Assembly: GCF_018310695.1 (NCBI RefSeq)
Contig: NZ_JAGXCY010000009.1
Coordinates: 1-64,000, forward strand
Length of the DNA stretch: 64,000 nucleotides
Direction: 5' to 3'
From: Paenibacillus sp. Marseille-Q4541
GTDB taxonomy: Bacteria > Bacillota > Bacilli > Paenibacillales > Paenibacillaceae
Shown: piece after piece, positions 1 through 8,405 of the stretch
Numbering within the stretch: the stretch's first letter is position 1
Layout: each line of letters opens with the position of its first letter
Program-made: the position numbers and the translations under genes
The notes under the pieces: model-generated
What the model was told of the DNA's origin: nothing
The model's database searches: none
What the model saw: only the letters and a program-made list of their open reading frames with translations

Positions 1-22
1 TGTTTCAGAGCTATTTTTATAC

Positions 23-391
23 TTAGTTATACTCCCCTATAGACATTAGACTCTCATTCTCTATACAACGAGCTGCAAATGTCGCCAGTTTCGTCCCTTT
101 TCCTTGCTGAAAGCTCTCAATTGCTTTGATAAGGCCGATCGTGCCAATGGAAATGAGATCTTCTTGATCCTCTCCGGTGTTATCAAATTTTTTCACGATA
201 TGTGCAACAAGCCTCAAATTATGTTCAATAAGCAAATTACGTGAGCGAGCGTCGCCCTCCGCCATCAGCTTTAAATGCTTCGCTTCGTCTGACTCAGACA
301 AAGGTTGAGGAAAAGCATTGTTTTTTACATAGGACACCAGCAATGAAAGTTCTTTTATAAATAGTGCAATCGCCGTAAATATTCCGGGCAC
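23..391 (-). CDS. sigK: N-terminal half of sporulation sigma factor K, interrupted at its 3' end
   Basis: Encodes the start of the late mother-cell RNA polymerase sigma factor. The short hydrophobic pro-sequence, the [10 protein letters not shown] segment, the [15 protein letters not shown] core-binding region and the [15 protein letters not shown] region 2 are all readable. The product then diverges after CIENE and stops about nine residues later, where a full sigma-K continues for more than 100 residues with regions 3 and 4. The GTG start at 391 is preferred because AGGAGG at 405-400 sits 8 nt before it; the GTG at 400 overlaps that site. The break matches the place where B. subtilis sigK is split by the skin element, whose recombination core lies in the same Glu-Asn-Glu codons. 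The remaining half is therefore expected to the left of the window. A simple pseudogene is the alternative. Confidence 0.85.
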   Translation of the reverse strand: MPGIFTAIALFIKELSLLVSYVKNNAFPQPLSESDEAKHLKLMAEGDARSRNLLIEHNLRLVAHIVKKFDNTGEDQEDLISIGTIGLIKAIESFQQGKGTKLATFAARCIENESLMSIGEYN

Positions 392-442
392 GGGTGACAC
401 CTCCTACAATTTTCGGGACTGTTCTTGGTTTGTCGTCTAATT

Positions 443-450
443 ATTGTATG
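443..450 (-). promoter_or_regulatory. Candidate sigma-E type -10 element for sigK
   Basis: The minus strand reads CATACAAT here, which matches the sigma-E -10 consensus, about 50 nt upstream of the sigK start. The -35 region is not a clear match. In B. subtilis the split sigK gene is first transcribed by sigma-E, so the position makes sense, but the call rests on one 8-mer. Confidence 0.4.
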
Positions 451-514
451 TAGGCATACACCCATTCGTGCCTGTACGGTAAATTCGGTTACAAAATACT
501 ACACTATAACTCTT

Positions 515-2929
515 CTACTCAAGGATAAGAATTCGCGGGGAAGTAGTCGCTACTACTCTTGAAGCGGCCCACGAACCTAGCCCTGTTGCAATTATAGTAA
601 TACAAGCAAAAGCAAGAATTCCTCCCCCGTTCAAAATCAAAGGTAAATCCGTAATCCCGTAATCGGAAAGAATACTTCCGAGTATAATCGGAATAAAATA
701 AACTCCGAGTACAATTCCAATAAGCACTCCAATACCGGAGAGAGCGATATTCCCCATCGTAATGGACAATCTAATTTTGATAGAGGATAAACCGATCGAT
801 TTATAAATGCCGTAGGTTTTATTTTCTTTTTTTATATTTATACGACTAATACTGTAAATAATGATGACCGTTACCGCAGTAAACAATAGTCCCATCATAC
901 TCATGGGCAGTAGTAAAGAAGCAACCGCTTGTTTAAAAGTCGCAACTAATAACGTCTCCATCGTGGCAGCTGATAAGGAATTTTTATACTTTTCATTGAT
1001 CTCACTCACGACTTGAGAAGCATTCTGTTCATCATGTACATTGATAAAAGCAACAATATAATCGTCATACCCATCCGGCAGTATATCTGCCATAATTCTT
1101 GCGGAGACAGACTGATTGGCTATCGATTGAAAAATACCGCTAACCATTAACTTATGCTTGGCTCCATCCACATAAACATCTACAACATCCCCAATATCTT
1201 TGTTTAGCTCTTTAGCTACACGTATGCCTATCGATATTTCATTTTTATTTTGTGGATTTCTTCCCCGAGTGTTGGTATATCCTACTTCATCGTAGCTTCC
1301 ATCTAGTGCAAAAATACTGAAATTCATAGTTTGCGTATGTTCTTCCGCTGAGCCCCGACTTTTTTCTGAGGAGACAACCCCATTTACATACCCCTGCCAT
1401 GAAATATTTTTAATCCTTGGGTCAGATGATAATATCCGGTCAAATGCTGTACGGGAGAACGTAGAGGAGTTCACTACGCGTAATGAAATATCCGATGAAT
1501 CATAACCCCATAGTGCTGAGGTTTGTTTAATATTACTAATGCTGTACAAGAGTACGAATCCCAGCACAAGAACAGCAGTCATAATCGTTGCCAGCAGCGT
1601 CATAAGAATAGAAGCTTTCTTATTCTTCAGTATATTTTTTAGCCCAATCACAACAAGAAGCGGTGCCTTTCCCCAAGAAAGAAAATGCTGTTCTTTACGA
1701 GTAATTCGTTTCGTCATTTTGCTATGATCGAACTCAGACATCCCATACCGAATGGCTTGCATCGGCTGAATGTTACGTGCTTTATTGGCATATACAAGCA
1801 CACAAAGTATGACCAGTATAAATACAAAGCTTCCGGCAGCGATTGGAATCAAAGTTTCTCCGATCTTCTCTTGCAGACCACCTATTCTCAAGGACGATAA
1901 TGAACTTTCTACGATCATTTTCGACACGAAGTGGCTGGCTAGTAACCCCGGAATAATGGAAAGTACTGATATGAATACATATTGCATGACATAAACACCA
2001 ATCATTTTTTTGGATGATAAGCCTAAGGCTTTAATAACCCCAATCGTTCTATAATTAGATAAAACATCATCTGAGATCGTAAAACCAATGGTGAATAAGG
2101 CTACGAGTACCATCACAATGCCTAGAAAAATCATAATGAACCCAATCACTTTATTCATGACCAAATAAAAAGAAGACATTTGTTCAAAACTTATTTTTGA
2201 TTCCAGATAGGGAGTCCCCATGTCCTGCTCAAACCGATTCCAATAGCTTGCACTTTGATCGTAATCATCGAATCGAAGCCCCAGCATATATTGTTCTTTC
2301 CCCTGCATATCTTGAACTTGCTGGATATAATCCTGATCATTCATCCATATCCGTGCTTCTGTAGCGAAGGGAGCTCCAAAGGGGATATCCACAACGAGAG
2401 CCGAAACTTGTAAGTCAAACTTTTTCTCTCCTGCCGAGAACTCAATCGTATCGCCTACCGAAATCTCATATAAATAAGCAATAGAAGTAGGGATCCATAT
2501 CTTCCCTTTCTCAGGCAATACACTCTCTTTCCCTTGGGCAAACAATAACTCATCCACTCCAACAGGCCGAGCCTTTGTATCCATCATGTACAGGGTGATG
2601 CTAGAAAGCTCTGCAGAAGGTGCATCTCCCTGTATCTTCATTCCAGCTAACATTCGGTATGGAATCAACGATGAAGTACGAACTCCTTGTTGTGCTTGCC
2701 ACCAGTGGTAGACCTCTTGTGGTTTGTGCAGTTCATCTCGTAACATGAGTATCTCATGCGAACCCCGTGTTTTATTGTGCATATCCGTAAATAAATTCGT
2801 TGTATTGAATATAACCGTAACGGATGTCGCCAGCAGTAATGTCGATAAAAGAATCAGCAAACCAATAAGCCTATTGTGGATCTTCTTCTTCCTAAGATTC
2901 GCTAGACAAAGAGAGTATACTGCAGCCAT
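515..2929 (-). CDS. ABC transporter permease with two FtsX domains
   Basis: Large integral membrane protein of 804 residues, about the size of two fused MacB/LolE-like units. One membrane segment (about residues 22-45) is followed by an extracytoplasmic domain and an FtsX-type three-helix block (about 255-390). A second membrane segment (about 440-465), another extracytoplasmic domain and a second three-helix block (about 675-800) follow. Such permeases export or extract lipophilic or peptide substrates by mechanotransmission rather than moving them through a channel; the substrate cannot be read from sequence. The start lies 6 nt after the ATPase gene stop, with AAGGGG upstream. It forms one operon with the ATPase, kinase and regulator, which suggests envelope-stress or antimicrobial-peptide response. 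Confidence 0.85.
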   Translation of the reverse strand: MAAVYSLCLANLRKKKIHNRLIGLLILLSTLLLATSVTVIFNTTNLFTDMHNKTRGSHEILMLRDELHKPQEVYHWWQAQQGVRTSSLIPYRMLAGMKIQGDAPSAELSSITLYMMDTKARPVGVDELLFAQGKESVLPEKGKIWIPTSIAYLYEISVGDTIEFSAGEKKFDLQVSALVVDIPFGAPFATEARIWMNDQDYIQQVQDMQGKEQYMLGLRFDDYDQSASYWNRFEQDMGTPYLESKISFEQMSSFYLVMNKVIGFIMIFLGIVMVLVALFTIGFTISDDVLSNYRTIGVIKALGLSSKKMIGVYVMQYVFISVLSIIPGLLASHFVSKMIVESSLSSLRIGGLQEKIGETLIPIAAGSFVFILVILCVLVYANKARNIQPMQAIRYGMSEFDHSKMTKRITRKEQHFLSWGKAPLLVVIGLKNILKNKKASILMTLLATIMTAVLVLGFVLLYSISNIKQTSALWGYDSSDISLRVVNSSTFSRTAFDRILSSDPRIKNISWQGYVNGVVSSEKSRGSAEEHTQTMNFSIFALDGSYDEVGYTNTRGRNPQNKNEISIGIRVAKELNKDIGDVVDVYVDGAKHKLMVSGIFQSIANQSVSARIMADILPDGYDDYIVAFINVHDEQNASQVVSEINEKYKNSLSAATMETLLVATFKQAVASLLLPMSMMGLLFTAVTVIIIYSISRINIKKENKTYGIYKSIGLSSIKIRLSITMGNIALSGIGVLIGIVLGVYFIPIILGSILSDYGITDLPLILNGGGILAFACITIIATGLGSWAASRVVATTSPRILILE

Positions 2930-2935
2930 GTCGCC

Positions 2936-3691
2936 TTACCCCTTTCCAGAGACGCAAGAAAATATGACCGCTTCTCTGTCCTGAAGATCCGCTTGATCAA
3001 ATTTATCAAATTTCAGCACATCCGCTACTTTCCCGTCTTTGATTAAGATCAGTCGATCTGCTCTAGTGGCCGCCTTGATATCATGAGTTACCATCACTAC
3101 GGACTGTCCCTTCCGATTCATCTCTGTCAGAATTTCAAGGACCGCTATCCCCTGATCATAATTCAAACTTCCTGTCGGCTCATCTGCAAAAACCAAATCT
3201 GGAGCATTAACTAGCGCCCTCGCGATAGCTGCTCTTTGTTGTTGCCCTCCTGAGGTTTGAGCTGGCAAACGATACTGCTGATCTTCAATGTCCATCGCCT
3301 TCAAAAGTGAGCGCACTGTTTCCTTCACTTTTTTACTGGGTTTCCCGGCAATATATCCAGGCAAAGCGATATTCTCAAACAACGTAAGATCTGGAACGAG
3401 GTTCATGCTCTGATAGATATATCCGATTCTCTGTGCTCTAAACTCTGCTAATTGCTTCTCTGTATACCCGTCTATTCGTTCCCCCTGAAAGTAAACTTCA
3501 CCTACAGTTACGGTATCAAGACCACTTAAAAGGTATAGTAGCGTGGATTTCCCTGAGCCGGAGTTCCCCATAATGACGGTAAAATCTCCTTCATAGACTT
3601 CCAAATCCAGATTTCGAATGGCATGAAATTGCTCCGTACCTGTGGCATACGTTTTGCACAAGTTTTTCGCTTGAATGATCGCCTTTTTCAC
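2936..3691 (-). CDS. ABC transporter ATP-binding protein, MacB/LolD type
   Basis: Nucleotide-binding subunit that pairs with the downstream FtsX permease. It has the Walker A motif GNSGSGKST, the Q-loop region YIYQSMNLVPDLT, the signature SGGQQQRAAIARAL, Walker B LVFADEPTGSL and the switch region VVMVTHD. The length of about 251 residues is normal for the family. The GTG at 3691 is chosen because a seven-G ribosome binding site lies about 9 nt upstream and the family typically begins just before the first beta strand. The longer ORF to 3727 would start inside the leader. Encoded 6 nt before the permease and downstream of the kinase gene. Confidence 0.88.
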   Translation of the reverse strand: MKKAIIQAKNLCKTYATGTEQFHAIRNLDLEVYEGDFTVIMGNSGSGKSTLLYLLSGLDTVTVGEVYFQGERIDGYTEKQLAEFRAQRIGYIYQSMNLVPDLTLFENIALPGYIAGKPSKKVKETVRSLLKAMDIEDQQYRLPAQTSGGQQQRAAIARALVNAPDLVFADEPTGSLNYDQGIAVLEILTEMNRKGQSVVMVTHDIKAATRADRLILIKDGKVADVLKFDKFDQADLQDREAVIFSCVSGKG

Positions 3692-3788
3692 GAAATAAAA
3701 CCCCCCCAAATTAATCCATAATCTCATTGTAGGGGGTACTTATGTATAAATCCTTATCTAAATATTAATGAAATATTACAGCCGACAA

Positions 3789-5219
3789 TCATCCTACTGG
3801 GATCAAACAATAGAATATGGTTCCTTGATCAGGTACACTTCGAAAAGAGATGGAACCCTGATGGGCTTCCATAATATATTTACAAATCGAAAGTCCTAGC
3901 CCCGTTCCCCCAGCCGCAGGATTCAGTTTCGATTCCCCTTTAAAATAACGATCAAAAACAAAGGGCATATCTTGGGGAAGAATACCTTTTCCGGTATCTT
4001 CAATCGATATTTTTAAATATCCACGCTCAAGCTCTGTATTCACAAGAATGGAATCACCCGCAGAGGTATGTTTTAACGCATTAGAAATTATATTAGAAAT
4101 GACCTGCTCCAATCGGTGCGCATCCACATGAATCAGCACATTCGGAATAATTAAGGGTTCAGTAAATGAAACTCCTGTAGAACGAACATAATGACCGACT
4201 GGCTGCAGAATCTTAACTAACACCTCTCTACTGTATTGTTCCGTTAGCGTCACTGAAATCTGACCTAATTCTTTCAAGGCATGCTGCAACAAATCTTCTG
4301 TCAATCGGGTCATTTTCTGTGCGTTGTTATGCATGACCTCAACATATTCCATAACCGAGGACATATCAGAACATCCACCCTCTCGTATAATTTCAATGTA
4401 AGTCGTAAGGGAGGTAAGAGGTGTCTTTAATTCGTGAGAAATGTTAGAGATCAATTCTTTCTGCGCTTGCTCTTGCTCGTCTCTTCGGAGGCTATGATAC
4501 ACAATCTCCATCCTCATTTGGTCAAACATGGCGTAAACCTCACCGATTTCGTCCATCTTGGTGTATACCATGGTCTGCCCATAGTTTCCTTTTAGAATCG
4601 CTTCTGAATAATTTTTTAAATCATGAACCGGCTGGATGATATCGTCTTTCATTTTTTTCCACAGAAGAAACATCAAACAGCACAGAACAAAGAGAAATAA
4701 AACCATGACAATAAACAAGGAGAGTGGAATAGCGTGGGATTTCTGGGTAAAGACCTTACTTTCAGGTACAGTAAAAATAGCATTTCCCACTTGGGTATTC
4801 GCTACCTCATCTAGTACGGGAAAAGCAATGTTGTAAAGGTCCTTATTTACTTTAGATTGGTATAAATCATAATGAAGCTCCGTGTTTATATCTATTTGTT
4901 TACGAGGGTCAGCTTCCGAAGAGTTGTACAGAACTTCCCCATCCAGACCAGCATATAGTAGACTCACCTGTTGATCTTGAGTCATGTTTCGAAGTGTCTC
5001 TTGTAATTTCGGATCAAGAGTCATATCCTCATGGTGCTGTGCCAAATACAACATCATCGCATTCACTTGCAGACGTACCTGATTAATAACCGCCTTAGAA
5101 GCGGTTTTACTCTCTATACTGTAATGATTCCATAGCAAGCCGGCTGCACATCCCATGAATATAATAAGACAAGCAAGTACAGCAATCAGCCATTTTTGAA
5201 TCCATTCCTTCAAATACAT
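3789..5219 (-). CDS. Sensor histidine kinase, membrane-bound
   Basis: Two-component sensor of 476 residues. Membrane segments near residues 11-31 and 165-187 enclose an external sensing domain of about 130 residues with no recognised fold. A HAMP-like linker follows, then a HisKA domain with the phosphorylated histidine at about 262 in SNISHELKTPLTSL. The ATPase domain has an N-box (ISNALKHTSAG), a G1 box (EDTGKGI) and a GTGLGLSICKYIM G2 box. It starts 14 nt after the response-regulator stop, with GGGAG upstream. The position beside the ABC genes suggests it senses the transporter's substrate or the damage it causes; the signal is unknown. Confidence 0.88.
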   Translation of the reverse strand: MYLKEWIQKWLIAVLACLIIFMGCAAGLLWNHYSIESKTASKAVINQVRLQVNAMMLYLAQHHEDMTLDPKLQETLRNMTQDQQVSLLYAGLDGEVLYNSSEADPRKQIDINTELHYDLYQSKVNKDLYNIAFPVLDEVANTQVGNAIFTVPESKVFTQKSHAIPLSLFIVMVLFLFVLCCLMFLLWKKMKDDIIQPVHDLKNYSEAILKGNYGQTMVYTKMDEIGEVYAMFDQMRMEIVYHSLRRDEQEQAQKELISNISHELKTPLTSLTTYIEIIREGGCSDMSSVMEYVEVMHNNAQKMTRLTEDLLQHALKELGQISVTLTEQYSREVLVKILQPVGHYVRSTGVSFTEPLIIPNVLIHVDAHRLEQVISNIISNALKHTSAGDSILVNTELERGYLKISIEDTGKGILPQDMPFVFDRYFKGESKLNPAAGGTGLGLSICKYIMEAHQGSISFRSVPDQGTIFYCLIPVG

Positions 5220-5233
5220 AAGGCTCTCCCATC

Positions 5234-5953
5234 CTACTTGTCTTCACTTAAATTGAACTTATATCCAATTCCCCAAACCGTCTTAATATAAACCGGGTTC
5301 GAAGGGTCGACTTCCAACTTCTCACGTAATCTTCGAATATATACGGTGATCGTGCTTTCATCTCCATAAGCAGCGTATCCCCATACCGCATCCAATAGCT
5401 GACTTTTCGAGAACACTTGGTTTTTATACTTGGATAAATAAAATAACAATTCCAGTTCTTTTGCGGATAATGAAATTTCTGTCCCATCTTTGGTTACCTT
5501 ATATGCCTGTTTATCGATAGTGATTTTTCCTAAGTGTAAAACATGTTCATCACTCGGCTTTGCTTGCTGTATGCCTACCATGCTCTCAACTCTTCGTAGA
5601 TTAGACTCAATTCTTGCGAGTAACTCGCGTAAAGAGAACGGCTTCGTCATATAATCATCCGCACCGAATCCGAGTCCCAACACTTTGTCAGTGTCGCTAC
5701 CTCGCGCACTTAGAATCAGAATAGGAACATTGTTGTTCTTCCTAATTTGGCGGCAAAGTTCAATCCCATCGATATCAGGCAGCATAATATCCAAAATAAT
5801 AAATTCCGGATTCCAAATTTCAATTGAATGCAAAGCCTCTTTACCACTATGAGCAATACTAGCTTCATATCCGTTTAGACTAACGTAATCTTTAATTACC
5901 CGAGAAATATCTTGATCATCTTCTATAATAAGAATCTTCCGATATCGGCTCAT
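5234..5953 (-). CDS. OmpR-family response regulator
   Basis: DNA-binding regulator of about 239 residues paired with the adjacent kinase. The receiver domain has acidic residues in IIEDD, a phospho-acceptor aspartate in FIILDIMLPD and a conserved lysine in YMTKPFSLREL. A winged-helix effector domain follows, with the recognition-helix region STITVYIRRLREKLE. The ATG at 5953 is preferred over the GTG one codon upstream because AGGAG lies 7 nt before it. It is the first gene of the regulator-kinase-ATPase-permease unit and probably controls that operon; no operator was identified. Confidence 0.9.
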   Translation of the reverse strand: MSRYRKILIIEDDQDISRVIKDYVSLNGYEASIAHSGKEALHSIEIWNPEFIILDIMLPDIDGIELCRQIRKNNNVPILILSARGSDTDKVLGLGFGADDYMTKPFSLRELLARIESNLRRVESMVGIQQAKPSDEHVLHLGKITIDKQAYKVTKDGTEISLSAKELELLFYLSKYKNQVFSKSQLLDAVWGYAAYGDESTITVYIRRLREKLEVDPSNPVYIKTVWGIGYKFNLSEDK

Positions 5954-6074
5954 CACAATTCTCCTAATACTAGTTAATGTAAACTTGTACTTATCATAAC
6001 ATATTTACCCATTAATTCTTGGAGTCAGTTACTTAGCATGTAAATCCCTTTTTCACCTAATTTGGAAAATAAAA

Positions 6075-6116
6075 AAGCATACCCTGTACAGCTCTAAAGC
6101 CGCGCAGGGTATGCTT
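6075..6116 (-). terminator. Intrinsic terminator after the DUF6509-type gene
   Basis: Perfect 12-bp stem (AAGCATACCCTG with its complement) around an 18-nt loop. On the minus strand it is followed by a run of T at 6076-6071. It lies 19 nt beyond the stop of the 6135-6425 gene. Confidence 0.8.
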
Positions 6117-6134
6117 CCTATCACAATTCATTCA

Positions 6135-6425
6135 TTAATTGGCATTCAAATGCTCTTTGCAGAATGTTTCAAGAACAGCCAACTCGTCTTCCTCAAGATC
6201 AAAATCCAAATATTTCTCTGTTATTTTCTCATAGAGATCATACTTGATGATTCCGTCTTTTGGCTCGTCAGCTCTATAAATTACACGAATGTATACGCCA
6301 TTCTCGGAGTACAACTCATCGTCTTCCTCCGGATCAATTACGATTTGAAATTCGTATCTTGTCCCTTCCACAATACCAAAGGGATCATTAATTTCCTGTA
6401 CCTCATATTCTGTGATTGTTATCAT
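6135..6425 (-). CDS. Small acidic cytosolic protein, DUF6509-like
   Basis: Protein of 96 residues, rich in Asp and Glu, without a signal peptide or membrane segment. The pattern (short N-terminal strand, INDPFGIVEGTRYEF, a central EEDDELYSENGVYIRV stretch, then an acidic helix ending in FCKEHL) resembles an uncharacterised Bacillales family that I recall as DUF6509. Its function is unknown. AAAGGGTG lies about 13 nt before the start, longer than usual. The gene stands alone, with its own terminator downstream, and is transcribed divergently from 6725. Confidence 0.65.
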   Translation of the reverse strand: MITITEYEVQEINDPFGIVEGTRYEFQIVIDPEEDDELYSENGVYIRVIYRADEPKDGIIKYDLYEKITEKYLDFDLEEDELAVLETFCKEHLNAN

Positions 6426-6724
6426 GTGCTCTTATGTCACCCTTTCTGAATCTCTTGAAAGATTCATTATAACTGAACTAAGGAACTCATACTATCCTTT
6501 ATACGGCGTGAGCTACGTAACTTAATTATCGCCGAATAGGAAGATTGTTCATACCTAACGATTAGATGACTTCAATTCTATACATTTGACAAAGAATTAC
6601 AAACAACTTCAAATATCCTCATAAGAATGCCTTTCCCACTCGTAATCTTAATAAAATTACAGCGTTCTTCGACAATCTCCGATATAATTAACATAGGCAT
6701 TTCATATTGGCAGGAGGAGAAGTC

Positions 6725-6955
6725 TTGTTTAAGTTAGTGGCTACACCTGTAGAACTAGCAGTATTTCATCAAATAAAACAGACTAGCTGGGATGAGAAAG
6801 GTTTCGAAACGGAATATGCGAAGCCGGCGTCCGGGCAATTTTTGTTTTATACAGACGAACATACACCCGCAGCTTATGGTCAGCTAGGCAAAGTTAAATA
6901 CTTTTGGTGTGCACCACCATTCCCGTGGAGAGAAGGAGTGCTCTCACATGATTGA
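6725..6955 (+). CDS. Short ORF, possibly a truncated GNAT-type protein
   Basis: A TTG start at 6725 follows a strong GGAGGAG site and gives about 76 residues. The first 55 resemble the beginning of a GNAT acyltransferase: a short strand, a helix of the 'FHQIKQTSWDEKGF' kind, then a beta hairpin. It ends before any acetyl-CoA binding motif could form. The stop overlaps the start of the next gene by 8 nt, so it could act as a translational leader for that gene. It may be a remnant of a longer gene. The assignment is weak. Confidence 0.45.
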   Translation: MFKLVATPVELAVFHQIKQTSWDEKGFETEYAKPASGQFLFYTDEHTPAAYGQLGKVKYFWCAPPFPWREGVLSHD

Positions 6956-7997
6956 CTTTGAATTAACGAAAAAAAGAAACAACCACTTGGTTTTTGTCCT
7001 TGCAACAGCCATTACGGTGGATCAAATGCTTAGTTTTGCAATTGGTATATCCCTGCAATTTGTGCTTACTGCGATGGGTATCATATTCCTCGTCATTGTT
7101 CCTGTAACTCTACTATCCAATCTACCGAAATTTAGAAGGACTATCCCCTACATAAAGTATTTTCTTACTGTAGTTATTGGGGGTTCTTTGTTTATTCTGA
7201 TCCAGTTGGACCCCCATATGATTAATATTATGACGATGTATTTCTATGTTGCAGTTATGGGTATCTATCAAGATCGTAAAATTAATATACTGACCATTCT
7301 CATTACATTGACCATATTGTGTTATTACTTTTTTACTCAAGGAGAACTTATATTTCATTCCACAAATGTTCAGGATCTTATGTACTACATCATTACTTTT
7401 TGTTTTGTATCCGTTGCAAATCACATGCACTCACAATTCAATAATTCATTACAAGAAGAAAAAGATCAACAGGCTCAACGAGCGATGGAAGCGAAAAGCG
7501 CAATGGAGGACATGCTGACCAAAATCACCGAGTCCCTCCAGTCTGTCAGGCAATACCAGTACGATTTGAATGCAGCTACTGACGCAACAAATCAGCGCTC
7601 TATTGAAATTGTCTCTTCCATTGAGAACATCATCGAGTCATTCGAAGTACAGAATAAACAATCCGCAGCACTTGCCAGCCAATTGAATCAAGCGAGTGAG
7701 GAGTTTAACAAGGCAGTCCCACCCTTTATTGACTTCCAGGAACAGGCTTCACCCTCTTCTTCTACTACAAATAATCCTGCAGTGATCGAGCAAACCCTCA
7801 TGGATACAAGATCAATGTTGCAGGAAATTGAAACGACAGCCAAACTGACTGCTGATATGACGGAATATAATAAAGGAAGTCTAAATGACGTTCTCCGCCT
7901 TGTTTCCATCCAGCAGCAAGAAATCACTTATTTGTGTGAAGGTTTTGCCAAACTTGAAAAACAGCTTAGCCGGATCAACCGCAAAAACCAGTCATAA
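6948..7997 (+). CDS. Multi-pass membrane protein with chemoreceptor-like coiled coil
   Basis: Protein of 349 residues. The first 160 or so hold about six membrane segments in a compact bundle. The rest is a long predicted coiled coil (about 165-345) rich in Gln, Ala, Glu and Ser, which reads like the helical cytoplasmic part of a methyl-accepting protein. No HAMP domain and no conserved hairpin-tip motif were found, so coupling to CheA/CheW is doubtful. The ATG at 6948 has GAAGGAG 9 nt upstream; the longer in-frame ORF to 6909 lacks a good site. Possibly a structural or signalling protein derived from a receptor. Confidence 0.65.
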   Translation: MIDFELTKKRNNHLVFVLATAITVDQMLSFAIGISLQFVLTAMGIIFLVIVPVTLLSNLPKFRRTIPYIKYFLTVVIGGSLFILIQLDPHMINIMTMYFYVAVMGIYQDRKINILTILITLTILCYYFFTQGELIFHSTNVQDLMYYIITFCFVSVANHMHSQFNNSLQEEKDQQAQRAMEAKSAMEDMLTKITESLQSVRQYQYDLNAATDATNQRSIEIVSSIENIIESFEVQNKQSAALASQLNQASEEFNKAVPPFIDFQEQASPSSSTTNNPAVIEQTLMDTRSMLQEIETTAKLTADMTEYNKGSLNDVLRLVSIQQQEITYLCEGFAKLEKQLSRINRKNQS

Positions 7998-8004
7998 CGA
8001 TATG

Positions 8005-8034
8005 AAAGACATTCTTAACGGAGTGTCTTTTTTT
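8005..8034 (+). terminator. Intrinsic terminator after the coiled-coil membrane protein
   Basis: 10-bp stem AAAGACATTC/GAGTGTCTTT with one G-U pair, 6-nt loop and T-run to 8034, starting 8 nt after the stop codon. Confidence 0.85.
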
Positions 8035-8035
8035 G

Positions 8036-8405
8036 TGTCGCGATTTTGTACCCTTTCATGTCACAATCTTGGAATACCTTCTTTCATAGGTCCATGCTAA
8101 AATGTTCCCGAAACAAGAAACAAATAAATAAAACGTAATATAGCGAGCATGGAGTAGCTTATCAAGGCACACAAAAGGAGAAGCATATCATCAGCATAGA
8201 ACTTAAACCAGCAATGATGCTGCGGAGAAACTCCTTTTGGCAAGTACCTGCCTAGTCTTTCGTAAGATCAGTTCTACTTCAATTGTCGCATTTTGTGACC
8301 TTGTTCATGAGCTATGAATCTAGCAGAACCGGGAAAGCTTTATATTTTATATTTTGATTTAAAGAAGATACCTATCTTCATAAAAAACAAAAGTGAGGGA
8401 TTCTA
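8036..8405. other. 370-bp intergenic region with a long imperfect inverted repeat
   Basis: No ORF with a credible ribosome binding site. The repeat is formed by CAAAAGGAG near 8173 and CTCCTTTTG near 8233, with an inner pairing of AGCATATCAT and ATGATGCT. As RNA it would form a stem-loop upstream of the oxidoreductase gene. There is no T-run behind it, so it is not an ordinary terminator. Confidence 0.4.

Noticed and set aside
23..391. Ordinary truncation of sigK by the window edge
   Set aside because: The frame ends at a stop codon at position 23, inside the window, and diverges before it.
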